Assembly: GCA_022825005.1 (NCBI GenBank)
Contig: JAJDYU010000091.1
Coordinates: forward strand, 1 to 43,855
Reading direction: 5' to 3'
DNA from: Acidimicrobiia bacterium
GTDB taxonomy: Bacteria > Actinomycetota > Acidimicrobiia > Acidimicrobiales > Bin134
Length of the DNA stretch: 43,855 bases
Shown here: positions 41,509 to 43,855 of the stretch, piece after piece
Numbering within the stretch: position 1 is the stretch's first letter
How the letters are laid out: each line of letters begins with the position of its first letter
Position numbers and translations under genes: made by a program
The notes under the pieces: model-generated
What the model was told of the DNA's origin: nothing
The model's database searches: none
What the model saw: the letters and a program-made list of their open reading frames with translations, nothing else

Positions 41509-42584
41509 CGGCCACGACATCTTCGGTTGCGGCCGCCCATCGGCCGGACCGGTTCCACCGCTGGCTGAGCGATGTGTTCGACCAGCCCGCCAGCGTGCGG
41601 GGCGCAGCGGTGCTGCGCATCGTGCTGGGTCCGTGCGTGATCTGGCACCTGCGGCCGTTTCTGGCCGATGCACTGGACGGCATCACCTACCACGACCGCT
41701 TCCAGCAGCCGTGGTGGGCGTGGTATCCCAATGCGCCCGAAGGGTTGTATGTGGCGCTGTTGTGGATCGGGGTGGCTGCTGCGGTGCTGATGACGGTGGG
41801 CTGGTGGTCGCGCATCGCCACCTGGGTCGCCTTCGCGGTGGTGGCCTACAACCTCTTCTTGTCGCAAACCCACTTCCACCACAACCGGGCGTTCCTGGTG
41901 ATCCTGTTGGCCGGGGTGGCCCTGTGCGACAACGGCCGGGCGCTGTCGCTGGACGCCCTTCGCCGCCCGCCGCCCGATGACCGGGCCTTGGTGTGGCCGA
42001 TATGGCTGCTTCGGTTTGAGGCGGCGGTCGTCTACTTCGCCTCCGGGTTCTCCAAGCTGATCGACCCCGACTGGGTGGGCGGCCGGGTGCTGCACGACCG
42101 CTCCGTCCGCTACCAGAACGAGGTGCGCGATGCCCTGGGCGACACGCTGGCCGACCCGGTGCTGGAGGTGGTGACCGCTCGGGCGTTCCACTGGGTGCTG
42201 TCGCCGGCTGCGGTGGCCACCGAACTGTTCATCGCCTTCGGCCTGTGGTTCCGCCGCACCCGGCTGGTGGCGGTGTGGGTGGCGGTGGCCTTCCATGTGG
42301 GCATTGAGGTGACCTCCCACGTGCAGGTATTCAGCGTGATCGCCATCGGCGCTCTGGCCCTGTGGGCGGTTCCGTCCACCCGCGACCGCACCCTGGTCAC
42401 CCCCAGCCGCTGGGTGAGATGGCTGGACTGGATGGCCCGGTTCGACATCACCGTGACACCGGGGGCATCGTGGTGCATGGTGGATCGCGACGGCACGGTG
42501 CTGGAGGGGCGAGAGGCCCGCCAGTTCGTGCGGACCCGGCTGCCAGCCACGTTCCTGTTCTCCCGGTTCTGGCGGTACCGGTGA
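41505..42584 (+). CDS. HTTM-domain membrane protein (vitamin K carboxylase-like)
   Basis: 359 residues with about 6-8 membrane spans. The HTTM (VKG_Carbox-like) family is recognised from ASVRGAAVLRIVLGPCVIWHL near the start, NLFLSQTHFHHNRAFLVILL and WLLRFEAAVVYFASGFSKLIDPDWVGG. The family is related to gamma-glutamyl carboxylase; bacterial members are mostly uncharacterised. The GTG start overlaps the previous stop, and its stop overlaps the next GTG (42581-42584). Thus it is in a tightly coupled operon with a Sec-containing redox protein upstream. Confidence 0.85.
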   Translation: MTATTSSVAAAHRPDRFHRWLSDVFDQPASVRGAAVLRIVLGPCVIWHLRPFLADALDGITYHDRFQQPWWAWYPNAPEGLYVALLWIGVAAAVLMTVGWWSRIATWVAFAVVAYNLFLSQTHFHHNRAFLVILLAGVALCDNGRALSLDALRRPPPDDRALVWPIWLLRFEAAVVYFASGFSKLIDPDWVGGRVLHDRSVRYQNEVRDALGDTLADPVLEVVTARAFHWVLSPAAVATELFIAFGLWFRRTRLVAVWVAVAFHVGIEVTSHVQVFSVIAIGALALWAVPSTRDRTLVTPSRWVRWLDWMARFDITVTPGASWCMVDRDGTVLEGREARQFVRTRLPATFLFSRFWRYR

Positions 42585-43765
42585 GCGCTCTGTCGTCGTT
42601 GCGGCGGCTCTGGTCTGGTCGGGCCTCGCGTCGGCTCATCGTCTGGGCGGTGGTGTGGGTGTTGATCGCCGGTCTGCTGCGGGTGACGCTGGCCGCACCC
42701 GAGGTGTGCCCGCAATATTCCCCCGGCGACGGACAGACTGCCATCGACGCCGGGGCCGACTGGATCGTCCGCACCCAGGAGCCCAGCGGGCGCTACCTGT
42801 ACGAGTACGACCGGCGCACCGATTCGGCGGTGCCGGGCTACAACCTGGTCCGCCACGCCGGAGGCACCATGTCGCTCTACCAACTGGCTATCGCGCAACA
42901 GGGCCAAAACCACCAGGTTGTGGAGGCCGCCGACCGGGGCATGAACTACCTGCTGGAGCGGGCGGTGGACACTGGCAACGGGGGCATGGGGCCGGCGCTG
43001 TCGCCCCGAGGGCCGGTGAAGACCGGGACGGCTTCGCTGACGCTGGTGTCGCTGGCCCATCGGCGCATTCTCACCGGCGATCCTCGCTACGACAGTGAGA
43101 TGAGGGCGCTGGGCCGGTTCCTGATGGGCCAGCAGCTGCCCGACGGCGGAATGCTCAACTTCTGGGATCCCAAGACGGGCGCACCGGTGCCCGGAGAGCG
43201 GTCCCGGTTCGCCACCGGGGAGGCCGCTTGGGGCCTGGCCCTGATGCACGAGGCCTTCCCCGGTGAGGGCTGGGATGCCCCGGTGTGGGCCATCATGGAC
43301 TACCTGTCCACCGAGCGCGACGAGTTGGAGGAACTGTGGCCCCCGCCGTGGCCCGATCAGTGGGCGGCCTACACCCTGGGCGAGATGGCCGAGTGGGGCT
43401 TGGAAGACCACCACTTGGAATACGCCCAGCGCCTGGCTGGCCGGTTCAGCCAGATGATCCGCTGGGACGCCCAGCGAGAGGGCGTGGCCAAGGTCTCCCA
43501 CCTGCCCATGCCCCGCGGCGGCGGCTACGGGACCATTCTGGAGGGGCTGGGCGCGCTGGAGTGGCTGTGGCTCAACGAGCCCCGGCTGGCCGACGCTCCG
43601 CTGCGGGATCGGCTGGAGTGCGGGGCGGCCCGCCTGGCCGAAGCCCAAGCCGCCGACGGCGCTTGGTACTACGACGACCTAACCAGGGTGGACGACCAGC
43701 AGCACGCCGTCTCCGGCCTGTTGCTGGCCGATGTCAGTTTCAACCTCGGAGGAAACAAGCCATGA
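42581..43765 (+). CDS. Membrane-anchored alpha/alpha-toroid protein (unknown)
   Basis: 394 residues from the GTG at 42581, which overlaps the HTTM stop; the frame stays open to 42362 but that part is inside the HTTM gene. An N-terminal membrane segment (LIVWAVVWVLIAGLLRVTL) is followed by repeated helical hairpins with Gly-rich turns (AGADWIVRTQEPSGRYLYEYD, LMGQQLPDGGMLNFWD, RLAEAQAADGAWYYDD), as in prenyltransferase/squalene-cyclase-like or glycoside-processing toroids. No DxDD or zinc site is seen, so a cyclase role is not supported. Its stop overlaps the next small ATG. Confidence 0.75.
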   Translation: MSALSSLRRLWSGRASRRLIVWAVVWVLIAGLLRVTLAAPEVCPQYSPGDGQTAIDAGADWIVRTQEPSGRYLYEYDRRTDSAVPGYNLVRHAGGTMSLYQLAIAQQGQNHQVVEAADRGMNYLLERAVDTGNGGMGPALSPRGPVKTGTASLTLVSLAHRRILTGDPRYDSEMRALGRFLMGQQLPDGGMLNFWDPKTGAPVPGERSRFATGEAAWGLALMHEAFPGEGWDAPVWAIMDYLSTERDELEELWPPPWPDQWAAYTLGEMAEWGLEDHHLEYAQRLAGRFSQMIRWDAQREGVAKVSHLPMPRGGGYGTILEGLGALEWLWLNEPRLADAPLRDRLECGAARLAEAQAADGAWYYDDLTRVDDQQHAVSGLLLADVSFNLGGNKP

Positions 43766-43782
43766 AAGCAGGAACACCATGA
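43762..43782 (+). CDS. Tiny ORF (6 residues) coupled to the toroid gene
   Basis: MKAGTP. The ATG overlaps the previous stop (ATGA) and follows GGAGG. Its stop overlaps the ATG of the next tiny ORF. It could be a translational-coupling device rather than a product. Confidence 0.3.
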   Translation: MKAGTP

Positions 43783-43850
43783 GCGGGCTCGGGTTGCCAT
43801 CAACCGATTCGATTGACAAGGCCAAAGCTACGAAAGGGCGGCTGCCATGA
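43779..43850 (+). CDS. Tiny ORF (23 residues)
   Basis: MSGLGLPSTDSIDKAKATKG, then RLP and stop. It has an AGGA site 5 nt upstream and overlaps the next ATG (43847) by ATGA. No Glu residue, so it is not an obvious gamma-carboxylation substrate. It may be real or an accidental coupling frame. Confidence 0.35.
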   Translation: MSGLGLPSTDSIDKAKATKGRLP

Positions 43851-43855
43851 GCGGA
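43847..43855 (+). CDS. Start of a further gene at the window edge
   Basis: ATG AGC GGA, cut by the end of the window. Proposed only from its ATGA overlap with the upstream tiny ORF. Confidence 0.3.

Noticed and set aside
42110..43648. Minus-strand open frame of 512 residues
   Set aside because: Antisense shadow of the HTTM and toroid genes; His/Gln/Arg/Pro-rich product without domains, typical of GC-rich antisense frames.
43762..43855. Reading the TGA at 43780-43782 as selenocysteine
   Set aside because: The sequence after it has no redox motif or family match, and the ATGA overlap explains it as a stop.

Overview
The window is GC-rich, densely packed bacterial DNA from an actinobacterium, most likely of the class Acidimicrobiia or a close relative. 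This is inferred from a mycothiol-type oxidoreductase, an F420-type luciferase-like oxidoreductase, a DUF501-Ppx pair, actinobacterial L33 and L28, frequent GTG and TTG starts, ATGA/GTGA stop-start overlaps, and many genes that appear to start without a leader (a TANNNT -10 box 6-8 nt before the start codon). No tRNA, rRNA, CRISPR array, insertion sequence or phage gene was seen, and no transcription regulator was recognised.

Layout. (1) 1-5692, minus: a BMP-type (nucleoside-like) ABC importer (binding lipoprotein, double ATPase, two permeases) followed by a zinc-type quinone oxidoreductase cut by the window edge. (2) 6070-16725, minus: an apparent catabolic operon with enoyl-CoA hydratase, nitrilase-family amidase, cupin, SDR, VOC protein, second cupin, hydantoinase/oxoprolinase A and B, acyl-CoA ligase and Rieske oxygenase. 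The substrate is unknown; a cyclic amide or N-heterocycle is a reasonable guess. (3) 16829-23655: alpha/beta hydrolase, copper ATPase, methylmalonyl-CoA epimerase, a hypothetical, an MFS exporter, an enoyl-CoA hydratase and a GNAT acetyltransferase. (4) 23859-32303, minus: a CO-dehydrogenase-like molybdenum hydroxylase operon (coxS, coxM, coxD, coxE, two XdhC-type genes, DUF3179 lipoprotein, mocA, coxG) running into DUF501 and ppx. The large molybdenum subunit coxL is absent. A 136-nt near-perfect hairpin lies behind it. (5) 32401-37918: DUF35 zinc-ribbon protein, MFS transporter, Cys-less thiolase-like protein, an unknown alpha/beta-barrel-like protein, and a long lipoprotein with a PEPT repeat. 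(6) 37987-39223, minus: rpmB, rpmG and an HD-domain fragment of a CCA-adding enzyme. (7) 39331-43855, plus: LLM oxidoreductase, then a gene with an in-frame TGA, then an HTTM (vitamin K carboxylase-like) operon.

The main discovery is at 40377-41018. This reading frame matches the Rv2466c-type mycothiol-dependent nitroreductase/DsbA-like family, but the first cysteine of its CPWC redox motif is encoded by TGA. An 8-bp hairpin with a GUU loop lies just downstream, at the distance and with the loop expected of a bacterial SECIS element. I read it as a selenoprotein with a Sec-Pro-Trp-Cys active site, at the head of an operon that also encodes an HTTM membrane protein.
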